A DNA stretch of 64,000 bases from Corythucha ciliata (Eukaryota; Arthropoda; Insecta; Hemiptera; Tingidae), in the NCBI GenBank assembly GCA_038030265.1, contig CM075937.1:33398198-33462197 (forward strand), in the 5' to 3' direction. The position numbers and the translations under genes were made by a program. The notes under the pieces were generated by a model. It was given only the letters and a program-made list of their open reading frames with translations. It was not told the DNA's origin and made no database searches. Of the stretch, positions 1-13,095 are shown piece by piece. Each line of letters opens with the position of its first letter. Position 1 is the stretch's first letter.

Positions 1-1055
1 GCTGATTTCGACTGATTTAGCGGCTGATAAATAGGCTTGGGCGTTGGTTTGATTCAAATCGAATCCGACGCCATCCGTTGTGAACGGCTAGCCCGGGATC
101 CGCTGAGCTCACAAACAAACAAACAAAAAATCTCCGATTTACACCCAAAACTTGAAATTTCACTGAATTTAAGACCTGGATCCAGGGCCGTCTCCACGGA
201 GAAGACATAGTTGGAGTAACTACCCCCTGCCACCACCATTATTTCAGAAAAGTTGATTTTTTAAGAGAGAGATAAAGTGATTCCCTGGGGAAAATTCTCC
301 CGCTTTGGCAGCAAATAGCTGTAGTTAACTAACGTATTATGTTTCGATTATCTGCATAATAGTAAGATCCCCCCCCCCTGTCAATTACTTGCACTCAGAT
401 TGCAGGGGCAAGATAGTTTCTTAATTAACCATAATATTCTCGGAAAATAGGCTTATTTTTAGACTCGCCTATACTCATCAGAATGCTACTTTGATCAGAA
501 TGATACTTCTCTGATAGGTACCGAATTTCTGTCGTATCAGGCATAATCGCAGAATACCGTTTCTGCTTCAAAATAATTATGTGACTCTGGGGTTTCGACG
601 TGTACTTCTAGCGACAGGTTTGAATAAGTATTTGGAGGAGCAGTCAGGGAATAATTTTTAGGGGGTACCTGGGCGAAATTCCAAACTTGTTGACATTTTT
701 TGGTTGTTTCGAGATGTACTATAAGAACTTAGTGCACGAGTTTTTTACTAAAAATTTCCTCATCGAATCTTCAGAGGAGAGCACAAGTATATTGTACAAC
801 GAGTGAGTAAAATGTGAATTTACTTGCGAGTGCACGCTATTTTTCTCGAGGCGGAGCTCGCTTCATAAAAATCAGTAGTTTGACAAGGAAAAGTGTTAAT
901 GTTTTTTTTAAAAAGAAATTAAGGCTACTATCTATCACTAATGCGAGTCAGTGTGAAGGTTACCGGAACTGGTGAGAATCTAATTGCTAGTGGAGGCACC
1001 GCTGCGCTCTACCGGTCAAACAAGAGCAACAACCATTTCTTGCTCGGCCACGAAT
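1..1055. other. No gene recognised
   Basis: AT-rich single-copy-looking DNA with a C10 run at 369-378. The short ORFs have no recognisable domain. Confidence 0.5.
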
Positions 1056-1103
1056 GAGTAAAAAACAACTTTATTCACTAGTGAGTAAAGTTGTTATTTA
1101 CCC
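1056..1103. repeat. Imperfect 48-bp palindrome
   Basis: Two 24-base arms meet at CACT|AGTG; 21 of 24 positions pair. No spacer. Probably a decayed hairpin MITE or a replication-born palindrome. Confidence 0.55.
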
Positions 1104-2644
1104 ACTAGGATTTTTGTGGCTAGTAAAAAATAACTTTACTCCTTCTGCGTGGAATATAAATGGTATACTTTACCCGCAAGTCGCGAGAAAAAGTAGATTT
1201 TTCCGGAATTATATGTATTATCTTTTTTTTTTTTTTTTTATTTTCATGTAAGTTTAATAGTGCGCTTTCTACGGAAACATCTTCCCCGTAAAAAGTGAAT
1301 GATTACCTCATTTCCTTAAAACTCAAAGGACGCAAACTCTTTAGCCTAATTAGGTACAAGGTACAGCCCTCTACAGTCAAGCAACATTTTTCAAATTGTA
1401 TAAATGCACTAAAACTTATTGGAAGGAAGGCGTTTCTGTCTACAGCTGCATGTTGCTGCCAAACGCGCTATGTTTTCGAGTTTCCAGCAGAAACCGTAAA
1501 TAAATCTGAAAAAATCGCGGTTTTTGGCCCCCTCCCATACCAGGATGTTTTGACAAATAAATTTAGGCGGACAACTCTTAACATACTAGTACCTACACCC
1601 CTGTAAGGTACAACATATAGAATACATAACCATGTACATTCTGCATCAACAACCCAAATTTGCACAATTTTTTTATTTAAATAACGTTTGAGTAACTGAC
1701 AGCTGTGTTATAAATGTAAGGGCTGTAAATCGGTACATACCTATTATGCCTAAAAACATGTTTGAACACTGAATTATGAAGGAAACTTAACGCTCTTGAT
1801 CTTCCACGTTCTACAGAAAATATGTTTCTGCAAAGGCGTAATGATTTTAGAGTTATAGCCCTGTCAAATTGTCCGCTCTATCTCTACTGATAAAAAATCG
1901 AGAAGTCCGCAAAATCGCGGGTTCCATTATGGAAATTAAGGTGAAAAACTAGTGTACTATCCTTATTTTTCCCGGAATATAACTCCAAAAAGTTATTAAC
2001 TTCGATAATCGATGGAATGAATGAATGATGTTCCACATCCAAGATAAGTTGGCGATGGTTGTGTGGTCTGGGGGGGGGGGGGATTTCATCAGCATTGCCA
2101 CTGCCAGAATTCCAACCTGGATCCGCCCCTGCCTGAAACTTGCAATATCGTCAATATTCAGAAAGGAAACTTTAAATTTCGACGATATTTGCCTCAAAAT
2201 TTTGAATTTGCAATCATTCGTCACACATTGTACACTGTTGTGGCCGCCTATGGGGACCGTGCAAAGATAAGAAAAAGAGCGCTCTAGGGGAAGAGCTGTA
2301 AGTTTAGGAACAGGAACGAACGCCGGTAGTCATCAAGATTTCAATAGAGTTTGGTACGACAACCGAAGAAAATCTCAGATTTAGACAATTTCCGATTATA
2401 AAATTCCTCCTGAAGCTATCAACGAGCTTTAGTAATGGAGTGACTGTAATGTTAAAATTAATTACAGAGTTACAGAATTACAGAGTAAAGGTTGCTATAT
2501 CTGAGATCAGTTTTCTTTTCAAGAAGTAGTAAGTTCAATGCAGTAATCGCGCAGTGATCTTATTATCCCTTGAAATTGGTCAACAAGTATCATATTATCT
2601 TCCAGGTAGCCATAATTATCTCTATCCAGTTTTGGAAAGTACGG

Positions 2645-2782
2645 GGCCGTATTCATATAGTCGTCACTCAAGCTGAGTATTTGCTTAAACGGCTTCAATC
2701 CGGTCTTTCTAATTAGTGAGTCGTGTGTTTTGAATCGAAATAAGCAAATACTCAGCATAAGTGACGACTATGAATGAAGGCC
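2645..2782. mobile_element. Hairpin MITE, ~138 bp
   Basis: Inverted arms of about 40 bp: GGCCGTATTCATATAGTCGT at the left and its near complement ending TGAATGAAGGCC at the right. There is a further match through GCTGAGTATTTGCTTA. No coding capacity. Confidence 0.65.
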
Positions 2783-3595
2783 AAATGTTTATAGTAGGAG
2801 ACCGATGCCTATCTCACACTCACCTCAACCCTTATATCCCCTGCAAATTTGCCGTCGACTTACCAAATACCCTGTATACATTAGAAACAAATTGCTAAGA
2901 AGAGAAAATTAATCCAAGCTTAATCGCTTGATCATGTTGCGGGGGGGGGGAGTGTGAATAAAATAGTTTTGTAGGAAAGGATTAGTGGATTTTATTGGCA
3001 GCCCCAATTGGCAAATCCTCCCCTGAGCATTCATCGAAAATTAAGGTCAGTGCAATTTACCTTTAAATAATCAACCCCGGGATTGAAAAGTAACAATCAA
3101 TTAATAGTCAATTTTTTCCCAATTAATAAAAATCCTCTCTCCTCAAAATAAATAAATTAGAATTTAGAACTTGATTTAGATAAAAGACATAATCAATATA
3201 ATTTTATCCTCGGTGTCTTGTTAAAGTTTCTCCCACTTTTCATGAACCACAAAATAATATCAATTAATTCTAGTCCTAAAAGTACGAAATAACGAGTCTA
3301 TGTAAAACATAAATTTTTTGATCTAAAATACCAACGAAACCCTCTCGAATTTCCAAACGACTTAAACGTTTCCCTTTCAAATAAAGATCTCTAAAAATTG
3401 TAAAAATATATAAACAAACCAAAACATTCCCAATTATTTCAATTATTGTCCACGAATCCTTGAATTAAAATACAACCAACCTTTTAAAATAAAATAAAAA
3501 TTAAATTGAAATTGATTTTGTACTATCATTCTTTCACCCTAGACAAGAAAATACCAAATAAAGATATTATACTTTTTCATTTTTTCACCCTAGAC
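2783..3595. other. AT-rich non-coding DNA
   Basis: Contains a G10 run at 2941-2950 and long AT-rich stretches. No gene or clear repeat unit was identified. Confidence 0.5.
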
Positions 3596-3994
3596 AATGT
3601 CCGTAGATAGGGTCATCTAAGCTCAATTATTCAATTAATTGTCGGACACATTGGGAAAAAATGACGTATGACGTGCACTGACCCAATATAGGTGCAGTTT
3701 GAGTTCCGGGAGGGGATTTCTTCTGCGTAGATTCGCTCTTTGCGTGGTCTCCCGGGATAGCTCAGTTGGTTCGAGCACCTGGCGCGAAACTAGGAGGTCA
3801 TGGGTTCGAATCCCACCTGGGGAGCAATTTTTTCTCGGAACTCAAAACAAGTAAAGAAGTAAGTATTTAATTCAAAGATTAATTTCTTTATTTTCAGCCT
3901 CCCCATTCCGTCGGATTCACAGTTTTGACTATGATGGTGCGGTGAGGAGGGGAGTAATCCCCTAAATGTCCGTAGATGGGGTCATCTAAGCTAT
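3596..3994. repeat. ~30-bp direct repeats bracketing the tRNA-like sequence
   Basis: The phrase TGTCCGTAGAT(A/G)GGGTCATC, continuing into TAAGCT, occurs at about 3598 and again at about 3966. It brackets about 370 bp that contain the tRNA-like sequence. A 50-bp piece just before the right copy (GGTGCGGTGAGGAGGGGAGT) recurs in the core of the MITE at 58678-58820. Confidence 0.5.
3749..3824 (+). tRNA. tRNA-like sequence (pseudo-tRNA or SINE head)
   Basis: Seventy-six bases with a D-arm (GCTCAGTTGGTTCGAGC), a CCTGG/CTAGG anticodon stem, and a perfect T-arm (TGGGTTCGAATCCCA) that includes the B-box GGTTCGAATCC. The acceptor ends CTCCC.../...GGGGAG pair only partly. The anticodon loop CGCGAAA lacks U33, so a functional tRNA is unlikely. 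It is flanked by an inverted pair TTTGAGTTCCGGGAG (about 3699) and CTCGGAACTCAAA (about 3834). Confidence 0.55.
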
Positions 3995-3999
3995 TCAAG

Positions 4000-4672
4000 A
4001 AAAAAACTCCAACAAATAAGAACGTGAACAAGAAAAAACAAAATTCAATCCAAGCCTATAATTCACATTCATAGTACTGTTAACTACGTCCTCATCAACT
4101 GCTTGTTGAGCCAGGGCTCGGTTGCCTGTGATAAGCGTGATAAAAAGTGTAAGTAATGACATTTTCCCCCACAATTGCAAAATGATTTACTTTAAAAATT
4201 AATTAAAAATATTTCCCGAACGATTTTTTCCTAATATTTCCTCAATAACTTTAACCACTCAACGCGATGAGCAAATAAAAAATAATAAAATAAAAAATAA
4301 AAAAAAAAAAAAAAAATAATAAAAAAAAAAGAGGCAAGTTCTCCATTCACAAATTGAGATTTTTTTTAAAAAAGAAGAAATTAGGCGAATATGATTAATC
4401 GTGGGGAGGGGGGTGAGAATAAATTTGACCACCCTCTCTCACACAGGCATAAAACTGCCCTTGCTTTCAACATGCTGAAAAGTGGCGATTATGGCCAAGA
4501 AAATGAATAGTCAGCTTTTTCAGCAGGAGCGGATGAAGAAAAAATCTATTCACTTCACTATGTAAATTAGCCTTTCAGCAGACCCAGTGTAAAAAACCGT
4601 GTCAAATAAATGCACTTGCCCCACACAACCTTAACATTTTGTAGAAACAAATCAAGCATACTTTCACGCATG

Positions 4673-4705
<33 letters not shown>

Positions 4706-5045
4706 GTTTCCCGCTTTTCTTGTAACATCTCCCATAATGCCAAGGTGCCCGTTTCAAATGACGTTCAGAATCAGCCGCTAACTAGCTTCTTGAAATGTCA
4801 AAGTGAAATGAATGGAGATTTTGAGTCTTCTTCCTTTTATTAACCAGCTCGTAGTTATCGTCTTCTCTGTATTTCCCGCGAAATTACATGCCGAATTCCA
4901 CTCTACTAATCTTTCAGTTGTGATTCCAGACCAGAGCTTTGAGGATTTTTGTCTACGCACGTTTGTCTCTTCATTCCCCCCCTTTCCCGAACTTCGCCTT
5001 CTCTTTTGCGGGCCATTTTTTTTCAACTCCGCCGCCTTCTCACTC
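4000..5045. other. Non-coding, A-rich runs
   Basis: Several poly-A tracts, the longest at about 4672-4703. No gene recognised. Confidence 0.5.
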
Positions 5046-5241
5046 AGTCATCGCGAGGCTCGCTTCTTCGTCGTGTGATTGGAGAGTCTACTGTTGTTCA
5101 AATACAGCAGTCGTCTCGCGTGTTAAATGGCGAGGAGAAGTAAATTATTTTAGTAAAAGTGAACGTGATCTCTTTTTTACATCGTGGATACTTTTGGATA
5201 AAATCTGGGAAGCGCATTTTGTACGACTGTCAATTATTCAA
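5046..5241 (+). promoter_or_regulatory. Candidate promoter and non-coding first exon
   Basis: A local CpG-rich stretch (ATCGCGAGGCTCGCTTC) contains the arthropod initiator-like TCAGTC at 5044-5049. About 195 bases later comes a consensus donor, GTGAGT, at 5242. No long ORF is present. It lies 14 kb upstream of the EF-hand start exon, which begins with an acceptor and so needs an upstream exon. The link to that gene is inference; it could belong to an unseen transcript. Confidence 0.3.
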
Positions 5242-8071
5242 GTGAGTTTTTTTTGTAATTAAGAAAAACATCGTTTCTATAAATAATAAGGGTAGTTTGA
5301 TCTGTGGGGTTGTTTTGACTTAAAAGTTTAAACGGTGACCTTTTTCAACTTCTCTGATTTTGAAATTTTCGGATCGAGTTTTCTGCTTGAGTTTTTGAGG
5401 AACACCCATGCTTTACGTCTACGGACTTCGAGCGTCTATTGTTTCCTTCTCATTGCAACCGTCAATTCAGAGAAATTCACTGCAAATTTCTCATTAATGT
5501 TGTTAGTAATAGTATGTTTAATGCAATAAATAATTCCTAATACAATACGATGCTTCTAAAAAAGAAGAATACTAAACGAAATCTTTTCCCTTTAACTCTA
5601 TTCTACATCAAGTTTGGTTTGCATAAACGACCATCATATTGACTTTATTTTTCCGCTAAAGCGAGGTCAAGGCGCTCACTCAGTTCAGCAGGTACTTAAT
5701 GTTTTCGTGTTCAATTGCTACCTTCCTCAACCCCCTCGTCATGTAAACTTTTCTTTTTCCCTACGGGAGGTATGAGTGTGAGTCACGCATCCAAACGAGC
5801 TGCATTGAGGTCTACCTGTTGCTTTGAGGGGAAAAAATGGTTTGATTTTATGGAAAAAAGGATAAAACGAGAAGTATTAGTCGGATCAAATTCGACATAT
5901 CTCACTCTTTCCTATTCAAACGAATTGACAGACTGTGATCTTCTTTGTGAGGGATGACTCGTCCTATGATGGAACAGTTTGGTGGCGAGCGAGAAGCTTT
6001 TTTTCCACCAACACCTAACCACACTCCTCAATTATGGCATATCATTTGACTTCCTGGTTTATCCCGAGAAAGCGCAGGAAAACTTCGTCATGTTTCGCGA
6101 GAAGCCTTTGCATTTTTCCCGAATGAAATAGCTTTTAGAGGACGCAGCTAATCCAATCATTTAACGCAACCAACTTCAGCCGTTCCGTAATCCTATAACA
6201 TTGGAAAAAACTCGCTGGTTAGTAACGGTTAAACCGACGTTGTCGACTCGGCTGTAACACATTAAAACATCGATCTTCGATAAATCATAATTATGACCTT
6301 GGAAAATCAGTGATCCCACGGTCTCCCTTCATTACAATTGAAGGTGCATGGGGAGAGGTAGGATGCAAAAGCATATAAATGACTTCCTTCCAGGGTCATA
6401 CTACATACAATGCTAAATACTAAAAATGGGGAAAAACAACAACGCAACAATTATTCTATTCTCACGATATAGCGTCTTCCAACGTACTCAAGTATTTAAA
6501 GATTTTTCTCACAAACTCCCTTCATGCACGATGAGCAAATATCATTCCCCTTTATTTACCGATGGCGCCTTTTCATATATGTATAAAAAAAATTAGATTG
6601 TGACTTATCCAGCAGGAAAGGATCAAAAATGACAGTGAGTTCCTTGACCGATATTTTTTACAGGCTCATTTTTTTTCTTTCTCTTGTCTACTATTCTTGT
6701 CAAACACCAGTGACCACTTTCACTCTTTATCAACCCCCTCTCTCGGTTTTATTCTCATCCACGAAAATTCCACCTGTGGCATTTTATCGGTCCATTATTT
6801 TGGCTATGAATAGAGGATCCCATGGTGTGGTGTGATTGCTTGGCAGGGGATTGAAAAAAAGTGTCCGGAGAAAATCGAAAAGATTTAAGCAGAAATATGC
6901 TCTGTTTAATAAAAAAAAGTATTTTACAAACCAACGAAATAGGTGACAGGACTTAATGTGAAGATGACGTTACAGTCGCTTACGCATACAAACTTGAGGT
7001 AATTTTTCAGTCATCTTGAATGGGAAAGTTGTTCGCATTCCTCCCCTCATCTTGTCATTTCTTTCGACGGATGATTTTGGCATTCCTTCACGCTTACAGT
7101 AAACTTTCCTAAAAGATCGCGATGAGACAAGACAGTGTTTATCCCCTTCATTCAAGTACGTAAATAGATTTTTTAAACATGCTTGTGTTAGTTGTGTTGA
7201 ATAGTCAAGAGGTGGATGAAACTTGCTAATGCGTGAGATGACTGGGGGGGGGGGGCAAGGATTTCCGGAGAAGACCTGTGACAAAGAGAAATGCGTGGAT
7301 TAATAATTGCAGGGTAGGGTAATTTCAGGGTTGGTAGGGACGGCCATTGTTTGTAGCACTGCTTTCAAAAATCGCTTTCAGAAAAAGGAAACCTACCTAA
7401 TGTACAGTACACGTTATTCGCAATGATCGAATTCTAGCGTCAGGGCAGGATCAAGGTGTTGTGATATTGGAATAGGGTGGGAGGGGGGGCTAGATAATGC
7501 ATTTTGCCCCGCCCCTGAGGTTGTCATGGCGTAATCAAAACCTTTGCCTTGCATTTCTTAGCTTTTGAAATGCAGCAAAAAATACGCACAATGCTTTGTG
7601 ATTTTTTATTGCCCAGAGGGGGAATGTTTCAGGCAATGCATTCGCTAATCACCAGAAACATGTAGGTACGTGCATTTGAAACGTACATATAAGGTGACAT
7701 TCTCAATCTCACGTGATAAACAAAACTTGTTCGAGGCAGAGACAGTGAATTCAATCCGGTGTGCTCCACGATCTATGCATCTCACCTTCTCGTTGGCATA
7801 ATTTGCTGCCACCATAGCTAAAAACACGTTTGTAAAATACGTTTTGATCTACTTTGGCCTAGAAAGAAATACTTGAATTAAAACTGAAATATCTGGACAA
7901 TAGCACGTTAATTAATACTTATCGGTACTTAGTACCGTGAAAGGCCCCCGCCGATGCTCGCTGACCGAATAAACAACCAGTAAATAAAAGTGAAGGTCTA
8001 CAAAACAGTTAAAAATTAACAATATTAAAACGGAAACGGACGATCGAGACTCGCGGCGTGACTTCCTTTCG
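5242..8071. other. No gene recognised
   Basis: Intron- or intergenic-type DNA with a G12 run at 7244-7255. The ORFs here lack domain-like sequence. Confidence 0.45.
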
Positions 8072-8086
8072 TTTTTTTTTTTTTTT

Positions 8087-8126
<40 letters not shown>

Positions 8127-8140
8127 GCTTGCTTGCTTTC
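8072..8140. repeat. Microsatellite T(n)-(CTTT)n-(GCTT)n
   Basis: A 16-T run is followed by about ten CTTT units and a short CTTG variant block. Confidence 0.9.
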
Positions 8141-9051
8141 TCGGCTTAAGATCGTACCCCCCACCAGCCAATGACCATTTTACCGCCACACCCAACGGTC
8201 TTTCACGCTTCTGTCAAACTATCACGATCACTACCACCGTTATTGTCTATTCACAATGATGATGATGATCGCAACAAACTCGTCATTAAATGTGGCCGTT
8301 TGAGAGAAGAGTTAAATGGGGATTGCTTGATTGCATCAAGATGCCGGATAGATCAAACAGTAGTACACCGTACAAATTGAGCCAATGATTTCACTTGCAG
8401 TAAATGTATTTGCCCATTCTACAATGATTCGGCTGAAAAAAATTGAATGATTATAGTGATAATGACTCCAGGAATAAAACACCACCGCTATCAAATGCGA
8501 AATTTTCAGTGATGTTTAAAACAAATCCACAAGTTGTTGCAACTAATCATCGGTCACTAATCATTAATCAATAACCACTTGTTTCGGTGAGAATAGTGCT
8601 ATATAAAATATGGCCCCAGAATGCGCGATTTCACTATGATAGAATTCACTATTATTACAGCTACATTTATTTACAGAAGCTCATTCGAAAAACAAATCAA
8701 CGTCAACTTGAGGAAAGTGCATAATTCGACGCGCTGAGCATTCACAATACTTCTTATTTCCGGATATTAAAATGAAAATTATTTTAAATTCCTAAGTGCG
8801 TTTGTTAGTACACTGAGACATTCGCTTAACCAATTGGCGATTAAAGCTAACACTTTAGCGCTACCGTCGAGGTCATCACTGATAGTGTATCCATTGCTCT
8901 CAAATCACATGCAGTGTATTTTGATTGTTTATTACGGGCTATTCTTCGTTTAATGCCTCTCTATTGGTCAGAAAATTTTCAAATTTCTCAGTTTTTATGT
9001 GCACTCGTCCAAAAGTCTCCAAGCTCCAAGAGCGCCTGTTCATCAAATTAA

Positions 9052-10665
9052 GGTGCGTTTACACCCAAGTGTCCAGCGAAACTTTTCTCTGTGCATAAGT
9101 GGAAAGTGTCAGACATAAATTTCTTGACTGTATAAAGTAAACTCTGATTAAAATTTCTATAAGTTTGTGCTAACACCTAGGCGATTTGCACTTGCGTTCT
9201 TTAAACGCGGCGATAAAAAAAACGCGCTCTCGAGAAAAATGCAACGCAAAGAATTAAAAGAGAACGCGCGCACCTGCGTCTAAAAAGACCCCTCGTTTGA
9301 AAAAACACAACTTGTGTTATTTTCGAAGCGTGGCGTTTATCGCGTTCAAATTTGAAACGCAATATGTAGTATATTATACACCAAGTGCATAAAATCGACT
9401 TATGCACGAGGTGTATACGCTAATTTACGCGCGACTCTCAATTAAAAGTAAAACAAAATTAGCAGAGTTCGGTGCGATCGAATAGGGCGAATGTCATTCG
9501 ATGCGAGTGTTCAGAGAAGTTTGTTACACTTTCCTGCCTGGTCTTTGGCATGTTCATATTTTGGCTCACGGTGAGCTGATTTCGAGGGTAACAAACGAAC
9601 AAACGAAACGGTCGTCAAGGCGATTTTTATATTTCTGGTGGAATTCCAAACACTGCTCCAAACTCACCGATTTGGCCTTCGGTTTCACTCGCTGTTTGAA
9701 ATGATACTAACGAAAATAAAACCAAAGCATGCTGCATAAATAAATTACCCGATGGTATAAAAACTTACCGGTTTCTCTGGACCACTGGGAAACAATAATT
9801 AAACTAAAAAACAGCCGCTAAAACTAAAACCTTGCAGACGATTCTCAATTGTCTGACAATATATGTATTAGTGACAACCTGACAACGTAACCTCTGACGT
9901 CATTACTTTATGCACTTGTGCATTAGAATAGAATTCTAATGCACCTGTGAAACGTGTTTTATTTGTCCTAATGCACATGTGCATTAAGTTCAACTTTATA
10001 AGCCACAAACAGGCATATAAAGTGCCACTTTATGTGCCAGAAGTGCGTAAAGACAGGAATGTTTTTGTCTTTGTTTGAGGCGTGAACGTTGACTTTCCAT
10101 ACATCAGGTTCATCACTCCATAAGCCTGACCGTCTTAGTGTGCTGTCACATTTTTGAACCCCTTTTGTGGATTAATCTAAAAGAAATGATAATGAATGAT
10201 ACGAAACCGTGATTCTTTTCTTTTGAGAAATGAACTTGAAACAGTATTCCAAAATAAAACAAAAAAAGTAAAAAGGCATGAAGGTTTGACACTCTTTTAC
10301 TAGCTAAGTGTCCGACGAAGGAGAAGGAGAGGTTTAAATGCACGAAACTTAGTAATTGACTACGAAAAATTAATTGACGCTGTCGAGAGAAGACCTGCTT
10401 TATTCAATAATAAAAATCAAGCAGTATTATGACCGCAATTCGAAGGACAAGTTGTGGGATGAGGTGTGATGAAATCTCATCAACGACAGGTCTTCACTTA
10501 GTCTTGAGACGCGTTACGCGATATACTTTGAACGCAAGTGCGTTAGCACAGTTTTTTGTGGCGATGAATCACGCGAGCGCGTTTAAAAAACGCAAGCAGG
10601 GCGTTGGGGCCCTAAATTTCAAGCAATACGTGTCGCGGGGCATTGGGTGTATTGTAAACGCACCT
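9052..10665. mobile_element. Possible 1.6-kb TIR element
   Basis: The left end AAGGTGCGTTTACACCCAAG matches the inverse of the right end TTGTAAACGCACCTTTATG. CpG-rich, GCG-rich blocks lie inside both ends. Inside are a hairpin at 9372-9420 (TATACACCAAGTGCATAA and inverse) and several TAATGCAC/GTGCATTA repeats at 9905-9990. No transposase is visible. The same end sequence (GTGAACGCACCTTTA) recurs at 23588. Confidence 0.35.
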
Positions 10666-10850
10666 TTATGGGATGCCTCACCTTATGGAATTTCACGGGA
10701 ATAATTGAACATCATTTTGGTTTATTTGCACTAAATTAATGATAGCAACAGCTTAAATACGATAATTAAAGTTGCTAGAATTAAAGCACGGATCAAACGA
10801 TGCACTTTTTAAAGCTCTATTTCATGCAAGTTGTTTAAAAACATTAGTGA

Positions 10851-10975
10851 AATTTTGAAAGAAGTAAAAACGTGAACGTCTTTATTAACGTCCGACGGTT
10901 GCTGGGGTACGGAACAGATGATAGGTGAAATTTCAAAAAGACGTGAACGTTTTTCTTTTTTACTTCTTTCAAAAT
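10851..10975. repeat. Inverted repeat, ~125 bp
   Basis: The arm ATTTTGAAAGAAGTAAAAAC at the left pairs with TTTTTACTTCTTTCAAAAT at the right; both carry ACGTGAACGTC. MITE-like. Confidence 0.55.
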
Positions 10976-11117
10976 ATCCCCTGACCGGTTGTTTTGGAAA
11001 AGCAATATAATGTAGCTTCAAAGATTGCGTCGTGTGATACGGGCTTTACTGAAGAACAAAGTTGGTCATTGAGGCAATCAATAACATGGTTAAACTTTTG
11101 AATCAAACTATAAATCA

Positions 11118-11227
11118 GGGCGCCTATTCTCTAACAAAAAAGCAATTATGTTTTTCATAGCAATATGACTGAAGTAGAAACATTGCTTCGAAAAACATAT
11201 TGCTTTTTTGTTCGAGAATAGGCCCCC
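11118..11227. mobile_element. Hairpin MITE, ~110 bp
   Basis: Arms of about 38 bp: GGGCGCCTATTCTCTAACAA and, inverted, TTGTTCGAGAATAGGCCCCC; these extend through AAAAAGCAATATGTTTTTC. Confidence 0.7.
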
Positions 11228-11279
11228 AGTGCAGTAAAACGCTGCTAATTTTGTACCAACTGTTACAAATGTTGAAATC

Positions 11280-11450
11280 ACAAGGCTTGATCGAATTTTG
11301 CTGTTCAAAACATGCGATTTTGAAGATAAAAATAAATATTTTTCCAACAAATGGTATTTTCTGCCAAAAGTTCACCAAACAGCTAAGAAAACGCCCATGA
11401 CAATACTTTTGAGAAGGACACAAACGTTGTTTTTCTGAATCACGGGACGT
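11280..11450 (+). repeat. Dispersed repeat family C, fragment
   Basis: Carries GCGATTTTGAAGA, AACAGCTAAGAAAACGC and GTTTTTCTGAATCACGGG. These recur in order at 32300-32450 and 48275-48425, and inverted at 47720-47870. Confidence 0.6.
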
Positions 11451-12334
11451 CGATAAACCGTATTTATGGCCGTATTCAGAGACCTCTTCATTAACTTTAG
11501 GCCGCCTTAAAGTGATTCAAGAACAGGTGATGCATTTTAATAAACCGTTTGATCTTTGCACAACTTACGTCAAGGCTCCGATAAGGAAGATCCCTGAATA
11601 AGGACATTAGTGTGGAAAAGTGCCGGTTGACTTTTTTGCAAACATTTAAAATCCCTGATTTTTAAAGTAAAGAAACTAACTGCATAGTAAAGCATTTTCA
11701 GATAGGATAGGATTAGGAGTACTGGATGAGGAAGTTCCCATTTTTGCCGCCAGACTGAGTGTCGCATAGCTGCAATCGCCAATTGGGTTTCGCACAATAC
11801 GAATCAAAAAGTTAATAGGATATAAGTTGAGCTCGCTGCTCTCCCACCTTGGCGACAATTACTCTGGCGCCAGGCGTTGAGGCTCAGGGGCCCTGAGCAA
11901 CTCAAGCGGGGGTCCCATTGAGCCGGTGCAAACCAATGCCAAGGGGCTAAGCTGTCAATTTCCAACCGGTCTACGTTATTTTGTAGGGTATAGATTTTCT
12001 GTGTCACTGTCTCAATACTTTATACATTTTAGACAGGATGGAAAAGATACCGGAGCCGAAGTTTTATTAGTGTCGTTTTTATTAACGCGAGCATAATAAG
12101 TTTAATGGTCAAATACATTCAATTTCAAGGGCACTCAAGTGCAGGACCGTGTTTTTATGAAATCGTGGGGTTAGCGGACGCCTAGGAGCCCCGACCTATG
12201 GGGGGCCCACGGCTTGGAATAAAAATCATTACAAAATAATCGTTAAGGAGTTACATTCAACTTGGTTTTTACAATTTTGAGACACTTTTGTTAAAACCAT
12301 GGCATAATGGAGAAACCCACAAAATAATGATTTT

Positions 12335-12500
12335 CAAAGGAGAGAAAATCCGCGAAATTGGGGTTTCGTAGAGCTAAAATTCGAATAACATGAGTTTTGA
12401 ATAATTCAGCCCCAATTATTGGATGATAGAATCATGAAAATGCGCAAAATTGGCTTTGAAAGAGCTAGATCCACAAAATGGGGGTATTTTTCCTATGCAA
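12335..12500 (+). repeat. Degenerate minisatellite, family A
   Basis: Repeated units around GAAATTGGGTTTYGTAGAGC with a period near 35. More patches lie at about 13480-13620, 13735-13875, 17415-17720, 22340-22470 (inverted), 57060-57190 (inverted) and 63840-63960. Confidence 0.55.
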
Positions 12501-12820
12501 AGGTATAATGTCGTATATCAGGGTGTCTACAGACCTTAAAAATTGGGAGAACCGGGAATTTTCTGAAACTGGAAATGTCAGTGAATTTATGAGAAAAGTC
12601 AGAGAAAAATGGCAAAGCTATTTTTCACGAACGTCATCCTTCCAACGGGAACATGGAAGTAAAAAGTAAGATTGGGGCCTAACTCACTCTCCTGTCGAGT
12701 TATGTTATGAGCGTTTTTTTCACAGAAAACGTACTTTTATATCAAAAACGTCGGTTTCAGGCAGTCGGAAGCAGAGTTATGAATCTGTCCTTTTTCCCCA
12801 CATAATTTTGTTTTTGGATG

Positions 12821-13051
12821 ACGTAATGCATTCATAAAGTTGTAGTCGTAGGAGTCTACATTGCCAGTCTTCCCTCGTTGAGCTGCGTCAAAACGAACCG
12901 GTTTCGGCTACTCGCCATCTTCAGCGTATGGAAGTACAACTGAAACTCAGTTTTCAGTAGTTGAGAAACCGGCTCGTTTTTGATGCACCTCAACGAGGGA
13001 AGACTGACAATGTACCGGCTACTACGGCTACAACTTTTGCATGCATTACGT
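12821..13051. mobile_element. Hairpin MITE, 231 bp, nested
   Basis: ACGTAATGCA...TGCATTACGT termini with arms of about 85 bp, including GTCTTCCCTCGTTGAG and its inverse CTCAACGAGGGAAGAC. Lies inside the CAGGGTGTC element. Confidence 0.75.
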
Positions 13052-13095
13052 ACTAACTCTCGTAGTTTAAGCGATCTTACTAACAATATCAATGT

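Noticed and set aside
8072..8140. CRISPR-like or functional repeat
   Set aside because: Plain CTTT microsatellite.
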